DNA of 64,000 nucleotides from Komagataeibacter sp. FNDCR2 (GCF_021295395.1 NZ_JAIWOU010000001.1:2299001-2363000), one strand, 5' to 3'; positions 39,894-49,505 are shown, numbered from the stretch's first letter. Numbers and translations are program-made. The notes: generated by a model from the sequence alone, not told the origin.

Positions 39894-41330
39894 ATGGGAT
39901 ACGTGACCGTAACCGGGGCAACCGGGCTTACGCTGGGCATCAACCAGGACAGCAGCCAGATCATACAGGGGTTGCAGCAGGTTGGTGAGCAGACGGCCCT
40001 TCAGGTGCTTTCCAGCATTACGGCCGCGGATGGCGCGGCAATCGATACCGATGCGGTGTCCGTGGCGGGGGGCGTCACGTCCACTGCGGAGTCGGACCGT
40101 ATCGCTGGCGTGGCCATGGTCGACCGCTCCATCCGTGCCGCCGCTGGCGCGGATGGGGTGCAGGAGATTACGGGCGGTGGCGACTTTACCGCCCGGAACA
40201 CGGTATCCGCCATCGATATCGGCAGCGCCACGTCCACCCTGCTGAACCAGGGCATCGCGCTTGATGGGGGGGACAACGCCATCAATGTCATGGATGGCAA
40301 TCTGGGCACGGTGGAGTTCAATGCCGGTGCGGGCGATGTGAATTATTATGCCGCCGGGGGCAACACGGTTTTTGTCAGCGGTACAGGAAATGACCTTGTC
40401 CATACCATGGGCGGGTCGGATACGGTTTATGGCTACGCGGGCACGCCCACGGTCAGCGGGGACTGGAATACGCCCGCCTCCTCCACCTCCACATTCAATG
40501 GCGGCGGCTCGTCAATAGAGGTGATCGATGGGGTCGTGGTGAACGATGAGAGTCACGACACCATAACAACTTATGATGACGGTGGCTTTTTCGAAGGTGA
40601 ATACACCAGGCAGACCATCAATACGGTACAGGGTGGCCAGGACGATACCATTTCCGGTCAGGGCCGGCTGGTCGTGAACGCGGTCGATGACAGTTCCATC
40701 ACCGCGAATGGCGCGCTGTCCGTAACCGGCGGCAGCAACGATACGATTTCCGCCAGCATGACAACCCAGATCGACGGTGTCGGGGGCAGCGTAATCCAGG
40801 TCAGCGTGCCCGGCACCCTGACATTCATTGGTGGCAGTAACGGCATCTCCGACACGGTTACCGGAAGCAACGCCACCATATTCGGCACCGCCGGGCTGGA
40901 TCTGACGGCCAATGGCAGCGGCGGCATGACCTATTACGCGGGCAGCGGGAACGAAACCCTGGATGGCGGCCTGTCAGGCGGAACGCTGCGCATGGTGGCC
41001 GGGAGCGGCAATGATACGCTGGTCGGCGGGAACGGGCAGGCCGTGCTGCAGGCCGGAACCGGCAACGATGTGCTCCGGGCCGGACATGATGGCACGGAAT
41101 TCGATTTCATCAAGGGTCAGGCCGGTGGCACCGACATCATCCAGGACTTTGCCGGATCGTCGGGCAATATCGTCAAACTGTCCGGTTATGACACGACCCC
41201 GGCCTCCATCCAGTCCATGCTGGACCACGCGACCGTTGCCGGTGGCAACACGACCATCGGCCTTGAGGACAGCACACGGATCACCTTTGTCGGGGTGACG
41301 GACCTGAAGGCCCAGAATTTCAAGACCTGA
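39894..41330 (+). CDS. RTX-like repeat protein, probably secreted
   Basis: The protein has 478 residues, rich in Gly, Asp, Thr, Ser and Asn and almost free of Lys and Cys. Imperfect RTX-type turns recur: VSGTGNDLVHTMGGSDTVYG (~160-180), VTGGSNDTISASM, GSGNETLDGG and GSGNDTLVGG, then GTGNDVLRAG (~380). There is no N-terminal signal peptide, so type I export by a C-terminal signal (FVGVTDLKAQNFKT region) is likely. No enzyme domain was seen; it could be an adhesin or surface-layer/biofilm protein. No type I exporter is nearby. Confidence 0.8.
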   Translation: MGYVTVTGATGLTLGINQDSSQIIQGLQQVGEQTALQVLSSITAADGAAIDTDAVSVAGGVTSTAESDRIAGVAMVDRSIRAAAGADGVQEITGGGDFTARNTVSAIDIGSATSTLLNQGIALDGGDNAINVMDGNLGTVEFNAGAGDVNYYAAGGNTVFVSGTGNDLVHTMGGSDTVYGYAGTPTVSGDWNTPASSTSTFNGGGSSIEVIDGVVVNDESHDTITTYDDGGFFEGEYTRQTINTVQGGQDDTISGQGRLVVNAVDDSSITANGALSVTGGSNDTISASMTTQIDGVGGSVIQVSVPGTLTFIGGSNGISDTVTGSNATIFGTAGLDLTANGSGGMTYYAGSGNETLDGGLSGGTLRMVAGSGNDTLVGGNGQAVLQAGTGNDVLRAGHDGTEFDFIKGQAGGTDIIQDFAGSSGNIVKLSGYDTTPASIQSMLDHATVAGGNTTIGLEDSTRITFVGVTDLKAQNFKT

Positions 41331-41629
41331 TGGGGAGATATTGTCCCCTGGTGTCACAATTTCCCACTGGTTAACGATGCGTTTTCGATATAAAAAACCT
41401 GTGAACTGATACGGCGCCTGAGTATAACTGCCATTTATGGGAGGGATGCGGTTGTTGCTGATCAGATCAATATGAAATTATATACGATAACGAAAAATTG
41501 CTGGCCTAACCCCCATCATCAGGTTACAAGCCGCGCTCGCCCAGCCGGGCGGGTGATGGTGGTCCCGCTCGACAGGGGATCGGGTCAGGACAGAATTCAT
41601 TTTTAGCCAGGAAGGAGCAGACGGTTCCG
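41331..41629. promoter_or_regulatory. Leader region of the HU gene
   Basis: About 300 bp without a gene. It is locally AT-rich around 41380-41500, then has a C/G-rich stretch (41540-41580) just before the HU start and its AAGGAG ribosome binding site. The long leader is common for highly expressed nucleoid-protein genes; no specific site was identified. Confidence 0.4.
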
Positions 41630-41899
41630 ATGAGTAAGGCCTTTATTGCCGCTGTCATACAGGATTCAATTGATTGCACGGGCGTTGCGGCCAATCAGGC
41701 TGCCTCCGACCTGATTGCGGCGATTGTCAAGGAACTCAAGCGCGAAGGTGGCTTTACCCTCCCGTCCTTTGGAACATTTACCGTCAAGAAGACCAAGGCC
41801 CGCAAGGCGCTCAACCCGCGCACGGGTGAGCCGGTCAAGGTCAAGGCGGGCAAGACCGTACGTTTCAAGGCCAGCCCGAACCTTAAGAAAGCCGTCTGA
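41630..41899 (+). CDS. HU-family DNA-binding protein
   Basis: The protein has 89 residues, one HU domain. It bends and compacts chromosomal DNA as a dimer. Signatures are KELKREGGFTLPSFGTFTVK (~35-54), KARKALNPRTGEPVKVKAGK (~57-76), with the conserved N-P-R-T-G arm tip, and FKASPNLKKAV at the end. A strong AAGGAG precedes the ATG. Length and composition are typical of alphaproteobacterial HU rather than IHF. Confidence 0.95.
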   Translation: MSKAFIAAVIQDSIDCTGVAANQAASDLIAAIVKELKREGGFTLPSFGTFTVKKTKARKALNPRTGEPVKVKAGKTVRFKASPNLKKAV

Positions 41900-41948
41900 A
41901 AACGGGGGTTTCCTGCCACTTCATGGAAATGGCAGGCAGCCCGCCGGA

Positions 41949-42533
41949 TCAGGTAAACCAGACGGAAAGCGAGCGCACGCCCTGTGCGCCCCGGATCAGC
42001 ACACCCTGAATATCCGCCGTGGCGGAGGGCCCGCTCATCAGCACGCCATAGCGGGCGGTCCTGAACTCCGCCCGCGTCTGGTAGGCGGTGTGCATGTTGG
42101 CCGTCAGCGCATCGGTCGAGAGCAGAACCACGATATGCTGCGCCAGATGCGCGAAGGAATTGATCGGAAGCTGGGCCTCGCTCAGGAAGATCGACCCCAT
42201 TTCCGCGATGCCGAACGCCGCGCGCACCACGGCCACGTCCACAGGTGCGACGTCCTGCGGTGTCTTGATGCGCGCCACGGGCAATGTCCCGCTGGCTTCG
42301 GGCACGGTGGAGCAGATCACCTTCGCATCGGGGTGGCGGCGTCTGATGGCGTCATCCAGCGTTTCGCCCGCCACCGGCTCCAGCACATCGCCGCCCAGTA
42401 TTTTCAGGTTGGTGATGAAGCGTTCCCGGCCTGCATCCAGATCCCCCAATGTGACGACCGGCGGCAGCGGATGGTTCTGCGGCGTGGGGCGGTTGGCCCG
42501 CAGGGCCTGCAGGATGGTGTCGCGTGCGCTCAT
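41949..42533 (-). CDS. lutC: LutC/YkgG-type LUD-domain protein
   Basis: The protein has 194 residues from the ATG at 42533, which overlaps the lutB stop (ATGA); an upstream open frame is shadow. The LUD domain shows AVVRAAFGIAEMGSIFLSEA (~103-122), LLSTDALTANMHTAYQ and MSGPSATADIQGVLIRGAQG (~165-184). LutC is one of three subunits needed for L-lactate oxidation to pyruvate in the LutABC pathway. It is the last gene of the operon. Confidence 0.93.
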   Translation of the reverse strand: MSARDTILQALRANRPTPQNHPLPPVVTLGDLDAGRERFITNLKILGGDVLEPVAGETLDDAIRRRHPDAKVICSTVPEASGTLPVARIKTPQDVAPVDVAVVRAAFGIAEMGSIFLSEAQLPINSFAHLAQHIVVLLSTDALTANMHTAYQTRAEFRTARYGVLMSGPSATADIQGVLIRGAQGVRSLSVWFT

Positions 42534-43939
42534 TTCTTGTTCTCCGGTGCGGTGGCCGCAGGGGTGGCGCGGTTTTTCCTGTACCAGTCGTGAAATGTCT
42601 CCTTGATCGGATGCGGCAGTTCGCGGTGCTTGCCCCACGGGTTCAGCCAGTTGTACAGCGCGAAGCGCGGCAGGCTTTCAAGCGATGCCTCGGTCGTGCG
42701 CAGCGCGGCGCGGTACATCTTGGGCTGGCCCATGAGCTTGCCCGCCATATGCATGATCTCGCGCTTTATGAACGGCATTTCGCGGTGCTGCACCAGCACG
42801 CGCCGCCATTTGTACAACTGTTCATGAATGTCGATCTTGACCGGGCAGACATTGGTGCAGCTTCCATTCAGGGTCGAGGCGAAGGGAAGCGTGCTGTATT
42901 TGTGTTCGTTGAAGGTGGGATCAATGATCGCGCCGATCGGGCCGGAATAGACCGCGCCATAGGACAGCCCGCCCGAGCGGCGGTAAACCGGGCATGTATT
43001 CATGCACGCGCCACAGCGGATGCACTTGAGCGAGGTCCAGAAATCATCCATGCCCAGGCGGGTGGAGCGGCCATTGTCCACCAGCACCACATGCATCTCA
43101 CCGCCATCCTGCGGGCCACGGAAATGGGTGGTGTACTGGGTGATGGGCGAACCCAGCGCGCTGCGTGAGAGCAGGCGGATGAACACGCCCAGATCGGCCA
43201 TGCGGGGCACGAGCCGTTCGATGCCGATGGTGGCGATATGCAGGTTGGGCACCGTGGCGCTCAGATCGGCATTGCCTTCGTTGGTGCAGACGACGAAGGT
43301 GCCGGTTTCCGCCACCACGAAATTGCCGCCGGTCATGCCCGCGTCGGCATGCAGGATGACGGGCCGCGCCGCCTGGCGCTGGGCTTCGGCCAGCAGGTGC
43401 GGATCCCGGATGTTGGGGTCCGTGTGGTAATCCTTGGCGAAGATCCTGGCCACGTCGGATGTGAGCTTGTGGACGGCGGGCACCACGATATGGCTGGGCA
43501 ACTGGTCGTCAAGCTGCTGGATGCGTTCGCCCAGGTCGGTCTCGGTGACGCTCACGCCCCGTTTCGCCAGATAGGGCCGCATGTCACATTCTTCCGTGAC
43601 CATGGACTTGCTCTTGATCAGGCTGCGCGCGTCGTGGGCCTTCAGGATATCGCCCACGATGCGGTTATGCTCCGCCCCGTCACGCGCCCAGTGAACGTGG
43701 ATGCCGTTTTTCTTCGCGTTTTCCTCGAACTGCTCAAGATATTCGGGCAGGCGCGCGAGCGTGTGTTCCTTGATGCGGGACGCTTCCTCGCGCAGTTCCT
43801 GCCATTCGGGCAGCATGTGCATCTGGGCGTCGCGCTTCTGGCGCATGTCCCACAGGCGTTCGTCATGGAACTTGAGGTGGGGCGCGTCTTCCAGGAAATG
43901 CTCGGCCGCCCGGGCGTGGTTGACGGGTCTGTTGCTCAC
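42530..43939 (-). CDS. lutB: LutB-type iron-sulfur protein
   Basis: The protein has 469 residues. It combines a LUD domain (MTGGNFVVAETGTFVVCTNE ~200; LVPRMADLGVFIRLLSRSA) with two 4Fe-4S sites: CIRCGACMNTCPVYR (~315) and CTNVCPVKIDIHEQLYKWR (~365). It works with LutA and LutC in electron transfer during lactate oxidation. Its ATG overlaps the lutA stop and its stop overlaps lutC, so all three are one coupled message. Confidence 0.95.
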   Translation of the reverse strand: MSNRPVNHARAAEHFLEDAPHLKFHDERLWDMRQKRDAQMHMLPEWQELREEASRIKEHTLARLPEYLEQFEENAKKNGIHVHWARDGAEHNRIVGDILKAHDARSLIKSKSMVTEECDMRPYLAKRGVSVTETDLGERIQQLDDQLPSHIVVPAVHKLTSDVARIFAKDYHTDPNIRDPHLLAEAQRQAARPVILHADAGMTGGNFVVAETGTFVVCTNEGNADLSATVPNLHIATIGIERLVPRMADLGVFIRLLSRSALGSPITQYTTHFRGPQDGGEMHVVLVDNGRSTRLGMDDFWTSLKCIRCGACMNTCPVYRRSGGLSYGAVYSGPIGAIIDPTFNEHKYSTLPFASTLNGSCTNVCPVKIDIHEQLYKWRRVLVQHREMPFIKREIMHMAGKLMGQPKMYRAALRTTEASLESLPRFALYNWLNPWGKHRELPHPIKETFHDWYRKNRATPAATAPENKK

Positions 43940-44679
43940 TGGGCTGCTCCGTTAAGGATCTGCGCAATATGGATGAAGCGGATGGGCACCCCCGCGCGTT
44001 CGGCGCAGCCCTGCTGGTGCATCATGCACGACGAATCAGCCGAGACGATGTACTCCGCCCCCGCCTGATGGTGGTCGCGCACCTTGTCCACCCCCATGCG
44101 TGCGGAAACCGCTTCCTCCGTCACCGAGAAGGTGCCGCCAAAACCGCAGCATTCATCGGGGCGTCTGGGTGTCACGAAGCGGATGCCCTTCACCTTTTGC
44201 AAAAGGTCCATCGGTTTGGAGAACGGCTTTTCCCCCAGTTCCGACATGCTGGCGGTGCGCAGGGCGCGCAGCGTGCCGCAACTGTTATGCAGGCCCACGG
44301 TATGGTTGAACTCCGCCCACGGGAAGGCGTCAACCTTCAGTATGTCGTGGAGGAATTCGACCAGTTCGTAGGTATTTTCGCGCACATGGCGCACTTCATC
44401 GGTCTGTGGGATCGCATCGAAATTATCACGGACATGGTGCGTGCAACTGCCTGATGGCATGACGATCTTGTCGAACCGCGCGAAGTTGCGCACGAACAGG
44501 GCTTCCGCCGCGGCAGCGTCCGAATTGCAGCCGGAATTACCCATTGGCTGGCCACAGCAGGTCTGCTCCAGTGGATATTCGACATCCTGCCCCAGCTTTT
44601 CCAGCAGTTCCAGCGTGGCGATACCGGCCTCGGGGTAGAATGCGTCGATATAACACGGAATGAACAGGCCAATTTTCAT
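43936..44679 (-). CDS. lutA: LutA-type Cys-rich oxidoreductase subunit
   Basis: The protein has 247 residues with two CCG domains: LEQTCCGQPMGNSGC (~38-52) and DECCGFGGTFSVTEE (~175-190), which bind an unusual iron-sulfur cluster. MPSGSCTHHVRDN lies between them. It is the first gene of the lactate operon, transcribed leftward from a compact region shared with the divergent LysR regulator. Such a pathway suits an acetic acid bacterium meeting lactate in fermented material. Confidence 0.94.
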   Translation of the reverse strand: MKIGLFIPCYIDAFYPEAGIATLELLEKLGQDVEYPLEQTCCGQPMGNSGCNSDAAAAEALFVRNFARFDKIVMPSGSCTHHVRDNFDAIPQTDEVRHVRENTYELVEFLHDILKVDAFPWAEFNHTVGLHNSCGTLRALRTASMSELGEKPFSKPMDLLQKVKGIRFVTPRRPDECCGFGGTFSVTEEAVSARMGVDKVRDHHQAGAEYIVSADSSCMMHQQGCAERAGVPIRFIHIAQILNGAAQ

Positions 44680-44742
44680 TTAGGAGACACCTATCCTCAG
44701 CATGATTGGCGCGAAACGTGGCGCATGGCATGTTATTTCGTC

Positions 44743-44777
44743 AAATATATATTGAAGGACATTTCCATATATAATTT
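44743..44777. promoter_or_regulatory. Probable LysR operator between lutA and its regulator
   Basis: An imperfect 35-bp dyad (AAATATATAT ... ATATATAATTT) is centred near 44760 and contains T-N11-A matches typical of LysR sites. It lies 10 bp from the regulator's ATG and 64 bp from lutA. It is strikingly AT-rich against the surrounding GC-rich DNA. Lactate-responsive control is inferred. Confidence 0.6.
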
Positions 44778-44786
44778 ATATGAAAT

Positions 44787-45731
44787 ATGGATTTAAGGCA
44801 TTTACGATATTTCGTGGCTGTAGCCGAAAATGGCAGCTTCACCCGCGCGGCGGAACAGATCGGCATGGAACAGCCCCCGCTGAGCCAGCAGATCAAGCAG
44901 CTTGAGAATGAACTGGGCGTGCTGCTGTTCCAGCGGCTGACCCGTGGGGTCAGGCTGACCGATATCGGGCTGGTGCTGCTGGACCAGGCGCGCGCGCTTC
45001 TGGGCATGCAGCAGCAGTTCCTGTCCACCGCGCGGGGGCTTGCGCGCGGTGAGAAGGGGCATATCCGTGTGGGGCTGGCGGGTGCGGTCTCGCTGCTGCC
45101 CCTGATTCCGCTGACGGTGCGGCGCTTCAGGGAAGTGTGGCCCGATGTCACCATCTACCTGGAGGAAAGCAATACCCCCGCCCTGCGCAAGGCGCTGCAC
45201 GACCGGGCCATCGACATCGCCATTGTCCGTCCCCCCGTGCCCGATGGGGAGGGGCTGCTGGTCTCCCCGCTTCTGGAAGAGGAAACGGTTGTCGCCCTGC
45301 CCAAGGGCCACCCGCTGGCCATCCAGCCCAATCTGGAGCTGGAGATGCTGGCGGATGAACCGTTCATCATCTTCCCGCGTGAACTGGGGCCGGGCTTTCA
45401 TGACGCCATCCTGTCCGCCTGCCACAATGCCGGCTTTACGCCCCGCATGGGCCAGCAGGCCCCGCAGATCGCCTCCACCGTGCCGCTGGTCGCCGCGGGT
45501 CTGGGGGTTTCGGTCGTACCGCGTTCGCTGCACCAGATCCATTCAGGTGGCGTGACCTATCATTCGCTTGGGGCCAAGGCGCCCCGCGCGGAACTGGCCA
45601 TCGCCATGCGCGCGGGGCAGCATGTGCCGCTGCTGAGCAATTTCATCTCCACCCTGCGGGGCTGCTGCCGGGACATGAATGACAGCGCCATTACCGTCAC
45701 GCTGGGGGCCACGGACATGATGGCCGGTTAA
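44787..45731 (+). CDS. LysR-family transcriptional regulator
   Basis: The protein has 314 residues. The N-terminal HTH is canonical: MDLRHLRYFVAVAENGSFTR, then AAEQIGMEQPPLSQQIKQLE (~20-40) and LTRGVRLTDIG. The C-terminal effector domain (~90-295) has the PPVPDGEGLLVSPLLEEETV and PRELGPGFHDAILSACHNAG phrases common to the group of CynR/BenM-like regulators. Being divergent from lutABC with a shared 107-bp control region, it most likely regulates that operon and itself. The effector, probably lactate or a relative, is not known from sequence. Confidence 0.92.
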   Translation: MDLRHLRYFVAVAENGSFTRAAEQIGMEQPPLSQQIKQLENELGVLLFQRLTRGVRLTDIGLVLLDQARALLGMQQQFLSTARGLARGEKGHIRVGLAGAVSLLPLIPLTVRRFREVWPDVTIYLEESNTPALRKALHDRAIDIAIVRPPVPDGEGLLVSPLLEEETVVALPKGHPLAIQPNLELEMLADEPFIIFPRELGPGFHDAILSACHNAGFTPRMGQQAPQIASTVPLVAAGLGVSVVPRSLHQIHSGGVTYHSLGAKAPRAELAIAMRAGQHVPLLSNFISTLRGCCRDMNDSAITVTLGATDMMAG

Positions 45732-45776
45732 GGGCCGTTTGAAAACGCGGCCGGCGTTCCGTGCAGCGTTCCGGGC

Positions 45777-46838
45777 CTAGGCCACGCGGCCGTGGCGGAT
45801 CACGTCGTGGATGAAGGACAGCTTGCGCAGGATTTCAGGTGTCAGCACGAAGGGGTAGAAATCCGGCAGCCCCATGGAGCGGTTGAGGCTGTTGGCGGCA
45901 TAGGTCAGCGGCAGCCAGCCCTGCGTGATCTCGTCAAACGACATTTCGGTATAGGGATCCTTGCATATGTCCGCCCGCAGGGGCGGCGCATGCGCGCCCG
46001 CCGCGTTGATGGACATGCCATAGGTCCATGCGGTCTCCAGCGTGGAGATGATATGCAGGTAATGGGCCCATGTCTCGGCAAAGTCTTCCCATGGGTGCGA
46101 CGTCGCGTACTGGCTGACATACTGGCCACGCCATGTGGGGGGGGCTGGCGTTTCGTAATGTTCCTTCAGGGCGGTGGCGTAATCGCGCCGGTCATCGCCA
46201 AAAACGTCGCGGCAGGCGGCCAGCCGTTCCGGGCCGGCGTCGCGGATCAGCACGTTCCAGTAGTAATGCCCGATCTCATGGCGGAAATGGCCGAGCAGGG
46301 TGCGGTAGTATTCCCCCATCTCGAGTCGCATCTGTTCGCGCTGGGCGTCGTCCGCTTCGTTCAGGGCGATGGTGACGACCCCGTTCATGTGCCCGGTCAT
46401 GGCGGGGGTGCCATCGGCATGGCTGTCCAGAAAATCGAAGGCCAGCCCTTCATCCGGATCCTGCCGCCGGTTGCGCAGCGGCAGGCCAAGGCGCAGCAGC
46501 GTGTAGAACAGCCGGTGCTTGGCGACTTCCAGCTTCTGCCACCGCGCGATATTGCCCGGTACGGACAGGTTGGGAATGGTGCGGTTGAAACTGCACGCCA
46601 CACAGAACGCCTGCCCCGGCTCGGTCAGCCAGTTGCAGGCATCATAGGCGTTGTTGGCGCACATTACGCGCGTGACGTCCGGCGCGGCCATGGGGCGCCA
46701 TAGCCCTTCGCCCACGGCTTCCAGCGCGGAAAGCGTGGTCTGTTCGGGCAGGTAGCCCAGCGCAAGGCCGCAGCGTTCGCACGCCGTATTCTCGAAAAAC
46801 AGTACCTGCTGGCAGGACTGGCAGAAAAACAGCTTCAT
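45777..46838 (-). CDS. Putative zinc-binding metallopeptidase with N-terminal zinc ribbon
   Basis: The protein has 353 residues. The N-terminus has two Cys pairs of a zinc ribbon (FFCQSCQQV and CERCGLALGY, ~4-30). A second set, MCANNAYDACNW and FCVACSFNRTIP, follows at ~60-95. The catalytic site is HFRHEIGHYYWNVLI (~185), an HExxH, with a downstream Glu in DFAETWAHYLH. The family occurs with transglutaminase-like and ATP-grasp/alpha-E genes, as here: it overlaps the transglutaminase gene by four bases. The substrate is unknown, probably a peptide made or modified by the cluster. Confidence 0.88.
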   Translation of the reverse strand: MKLFFCQSCQQVLFFENTACERCGLALGYLPEQTTLSALEAVGEGLWRPMAAPDVTRVMCANNAYDACNWLTEPGQAFCVACSFNRTIPNLSVPGNIARWQKLEVAKHRLFYTLLRLGLPLRNRRQDPDEGLAFDFLDSHADGTPAMTGHMNGVVTIALNEADDAQREQMRLEMGEYYRTLLGHFRHEIGHYYWNVLIRDAGPERLAACRDVFGDDRRDYATALKEHYETPAPPTWRGQYVSQYATSHPWEDFAETWAHYLHIISTLETAWTYGMSINAAGAHAPPLRADICKDPYTEMSFDEITQGWLPLTYAANSLNRSMGLPDFYPFVLTPEILRKLSFIHDVIRHGRVA

Positions 46839-47755
46839 GAGGACAGGATCGACCGTTGCTGGCGTAAGGGTGACTGTGTAAGGGCGGGCAGGGGGATTGT
46901 TTCCATCACGGCTTCAAATGTGGCGACACATTTGTCCAGCAGCCCGCTGACAGGCGCGGCCTCATGCGGGGTCATGGCGACGGCCAGCGGGATATGCCCC
47001 TGCGCGGCCAGCAGGCCCGATGTCGTGTCCAGCCCGATCCAGCCCGCACCCGGCACATGCACCTGTGTCCAGGCATGCAGTTCGCAGCCCATCTGGCCGG
47101 GGGCGTCACGTTCGGGCTGGAACAGGTAGCCTGACACGAAGCGCGCGGCAAAGCCCAGCCTGCGCAGCACGGTAATCAGCAGCCATGCGCTGTCGCGGCA
47201 CGATCCCGCGCCGTTGCGCAGCGTCTGCTCCGGGGACCACACGCCCGCTTCCAGCCGGATGCGGTAGGTGATGCGGGTTGCGATGTCACGCGTCAGCGCG
47301 ACCAGCAGGTCCAGCGTCGGGCAGGGCAGGGTGGCGCGCCACTGCGCGGTCATCGCATCCAGCAGGGGAGTGGGTGCGGTGGCGGCGGGCGGCTGTCCGG
47401 GCCGCAGCATGTAGGCGGCAAGCGCGGGATCGGGCCGTACGCCCTCCATCGGCCAGAGCCGGGCGGCGGGCGCTATGGTGAAGCGGAACGGGTCCGTCGG
47501 GGTCTGGTCGGTGGTCAGGCGCACCGTAATATCGAAGTGCGTGACCTGTTCGGGAAAGCTGACGCGCGCGATGCGGTTGCCGAACCTGTCCTCCCCCCAT
47601 GTGCGGACATGGGGCGTGGGGGTGATGTCGAGTGTATGCGAAAGCACGTTGCGGCAGCCCGGCGCCGGATGCAGCCGGATCGTTTGCGGGCCGAGATGAA
47701 CGGGCCGGTCGTATCGGTACCGTGTATGATGGACCAGCATGGCATGCGCGTTCAT
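46835..47755 (-). CDS. Transglutaminase-like cysteine protease
   Basis: The protein has 306 residues. The N-terminal strand domain (~1-150) begins MLVHHTRYRYDRPVHLGPQT. The papain-like triad is in NGAGSCRDSAWLLITVLRRL (Cys, ~175) and ELHAWTQVHVPGAGWIGLD (His and Asp, ~225). There is no signal peptide, so it acts in the cytoplasm. It lies divergent from the circularly permuted ATP-grasp ligase and alpha-E genes, its usual partners. It probably cleaves or transfers an amide product of that ligase, which is inferred from comparative genomics rather than biochemistry. Confidence 0.92.
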   Translation of the reverse strand: MNAHAMLVHHTRYRYDRPVHLGPQTIRLHPAPGCRNVLSHTLDITPTPHVRTWGEDRFGNRIARVSFPEQVTHFDITVRLTTDQTPTDPFRFTIAPAARLWPMEGVRPDPALAAYMLRPGQPPAATAPTPLLDAMTAQWRATLPCPTLDLLVALTRDIATRITYRIRLEAGVWSPEQTLRNGAGSCRDSAWLLITVLRRLGFAARFVSGYLFQPERDAPGQMGCELHAWTQVHVPGAGWIGLDTTSGLLAAQGHIPLAVAMTPHEAAPVSGLLDKCVATFEAVMETIPLPALTQSPLRQQRSILSS

Positions 47756-48038
47756 ATACTCACTCTTAGCCTCGGAAAACGGTTTCGCATGCCAGCCATC
47801 GTGATCCGGCGATGGTCAGGCTGGACGCGGCTATGGATGCTTGACACACGCTATCAGGATTGGCGAAGGCGGCAATATCGTATTTTTCAGGTATCTGCGC
47901 GCGAAAGGTCAATGAATGCATATTCGTTCTTGGCAAGAAGCGATTTTCTTGCTCCGCTGGCGGGAAGTGAAATGAACGACAGGTGGGTGGACATGATTCC
48001 TTCGCGCCTGACCCACCTCCAGTCAGCGGGGGCAGGGC

Positions 48039-49505
48039 ATGAGTGATATGAAAATGGCGGCACAGGCGGCCGGGCTGTTCGCGACGTATGACATTCCGGA
48101 TTTCTTCTGTGAACTGCTTAACCGCAAGGATCTGCCACCCCCCGGCCTGCAACTGGTGCGCGACCGGCTGTCCCGCTTCGGCCTGGCCGAACTGCGCCGC
48201 CGCGCCGCCGCGGTGGAGGCGCAGTTCTACCGTCTGGGCATTACCTTTACCGTCTATTCCGACCGTGAGGCCATCGATCGCGTCCTGCCATTCGATGTGA
48301 TCCCCCGCGTGCTGACCGCCGCTGAATGGGACCATGTGGACCGCGGCGTGCAGCAGCGCGTGCGGGCGATCAACCTGTTCCTGCATGACATCTATCACGA
48401 CCGTCATATCCTGCGCGACAACGTGGTGCCCGCGGAGCTTGTGCTGGGCAACGCCAATTACTGCCAGGCCATGGTCGGGCTGGATGTGCCCGGTGGCGTT
48501 TACGTCCATATCAACGGCACCGACCTCGTGCGCGACCGCGACGGGCGCTTCCTGGTGCTGGAGGATAACGCCCGCACCCCTTCAGGCGTGTCCTACGTGC
48601 TGGAGGACCGGCAGATGATGCTGCGCCTCATGCCCGACCTGGCCACGGGGCTCGATATCCGCCCGGTGGATGAATACGGCCCGCGCCTGCACCGCGCGCT
48701 GGTCGAGGTCGCGCCCGCCGGGGTCATGGACCCGCAGGTTGTCCTGCTCTCCCCCGGTATCTACAACGCCGCCTATTTCGAGCATGTGTTCCTGGCGCGG
48801 GAAATGGGTATTCCGCTGGTGGAAGGGCGCGACCTGCTGGTGGAGGACGGGCGCGTCTACATGCGGACCGTGGCCGGTCCCCGCCCGGTCCATTCCATCT
48901 ACCGCCGCCTCAATGACGATTTTCTCGACCCGCAGGTGTTCAACCCGGACAGCCTGCTTGGCGTGCCCGGGCTGGTGGACGCCTACCGGCGGGGGAACGT
49001 GACGCTGGCCAATGCGATCGGGACCGGGGTGGCGGATGACAAGGCGGTCTATGCCTACATGCCGCGCATCATCCGCTACTATCTGGATGAGGAGCCGATC
49101 CTGACCAATGTGGAGACCCATATCTGCGCCGAGCGCGCGGGTCTGGACTACACGCTGGCCAATCTGGAAAACCTTGTCGTCAAGCCGGTGGGGGAATCCG
49201 GGGGGTACGGCCTGCTGATCGGCCCCCACGCGACACGGGCGGAACTGGATGACTTCCGCGCCCGGCTGCGGGCCGATCCGGCCAATTACATAAGCCAGCC
49301 GGTCATCAGCCTGTCGGTTTCGCCCACCCTGTGCCCGGCGGGGGTGGAAGCGCGGCATGTCGACCTGCGGCCCTTCGCCGTGACGGGGCACGATACATGG
49401 GTGCTGCCCGGCGGCCTGTCGCGCGTGGCGCTGCGCAAGGGGTCGCTGGTGGTCAATTCCTCGCAGGGGGGCGGGTCAAAGGATACATGGGTGCTGGCAT
49501 CATGA
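48039..49505 (+). CDS. Circularly permuted type 2 ATP-grasp ligase (COG2308)
   Basis: The protein has 488 residues, an ATP-dependent amide-bond ligase type with permuted ATP-grasp elements. Family motifs are YHDRHILRDNVVPAELVLGN (~118-137), GVYVHINGTDLVRDRDGRFL (~160-179), LEDNARTPSGVSYVLEDR and FNPDSLLGVPGLVDAYRRGN (~305). The ending GSLVVNSSQGGGSKDTWVL is typical. It makes an unknown peptide or amide, in partnership with the alpha-E gene that overlaps its stop. The divergent transglutaminase and metallopeptidase genes belong to the same cluster. Confidence 0.93.
   Translation: MSDMKMAAQAAGLFATYDIPDFFCELLNRKDLPPPGLQLVRDRLSRFGLAELRRRAAAVEAQFYRLGITFTVYSDREAIDRVLPFDVIPRVLTAAEWDHVDRGVQQRVRAINLFLHDIYHDRHILRDNVVPAELVLGNANYCQAMVGLDVPGGVYVHINGTDLVRDRDGRFLVLEDNARTPSGVSYVLEDRQMMLRLMPDLATGLDIRPVDEYGPRLHRALVEVAPAGVMDPQVVLLSPGIYNAAYFEHVFLAREMGIPLVEGRDLLVEDGRVYMRTVAGPRPVHSIYRRLNDDFLDPQVFNPDSLLGVPGLVDAYRRGNVTLANAIGTGVADDKAVYAYMPRIIRYYLDEEPILTNVETHICAERAGLDYTLANLENLVVKPVGESGGYGLLIGPHATRAELDDFRARLRADPANYISQPVISLSVSPTLCPAGVEARHVDLRPFAVTGHDTWVLPGGLSRVALRKGSLVVNSSQGGGSKDTWVLAS

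Noticed and set aside
41912-41936. CCTGCCA/TGGCAGG hairpin after the HU gene as a terminator
   Set aside because: The stem is only 7 bp with an 11-base loop and no U-tract, so it is too weak to call.
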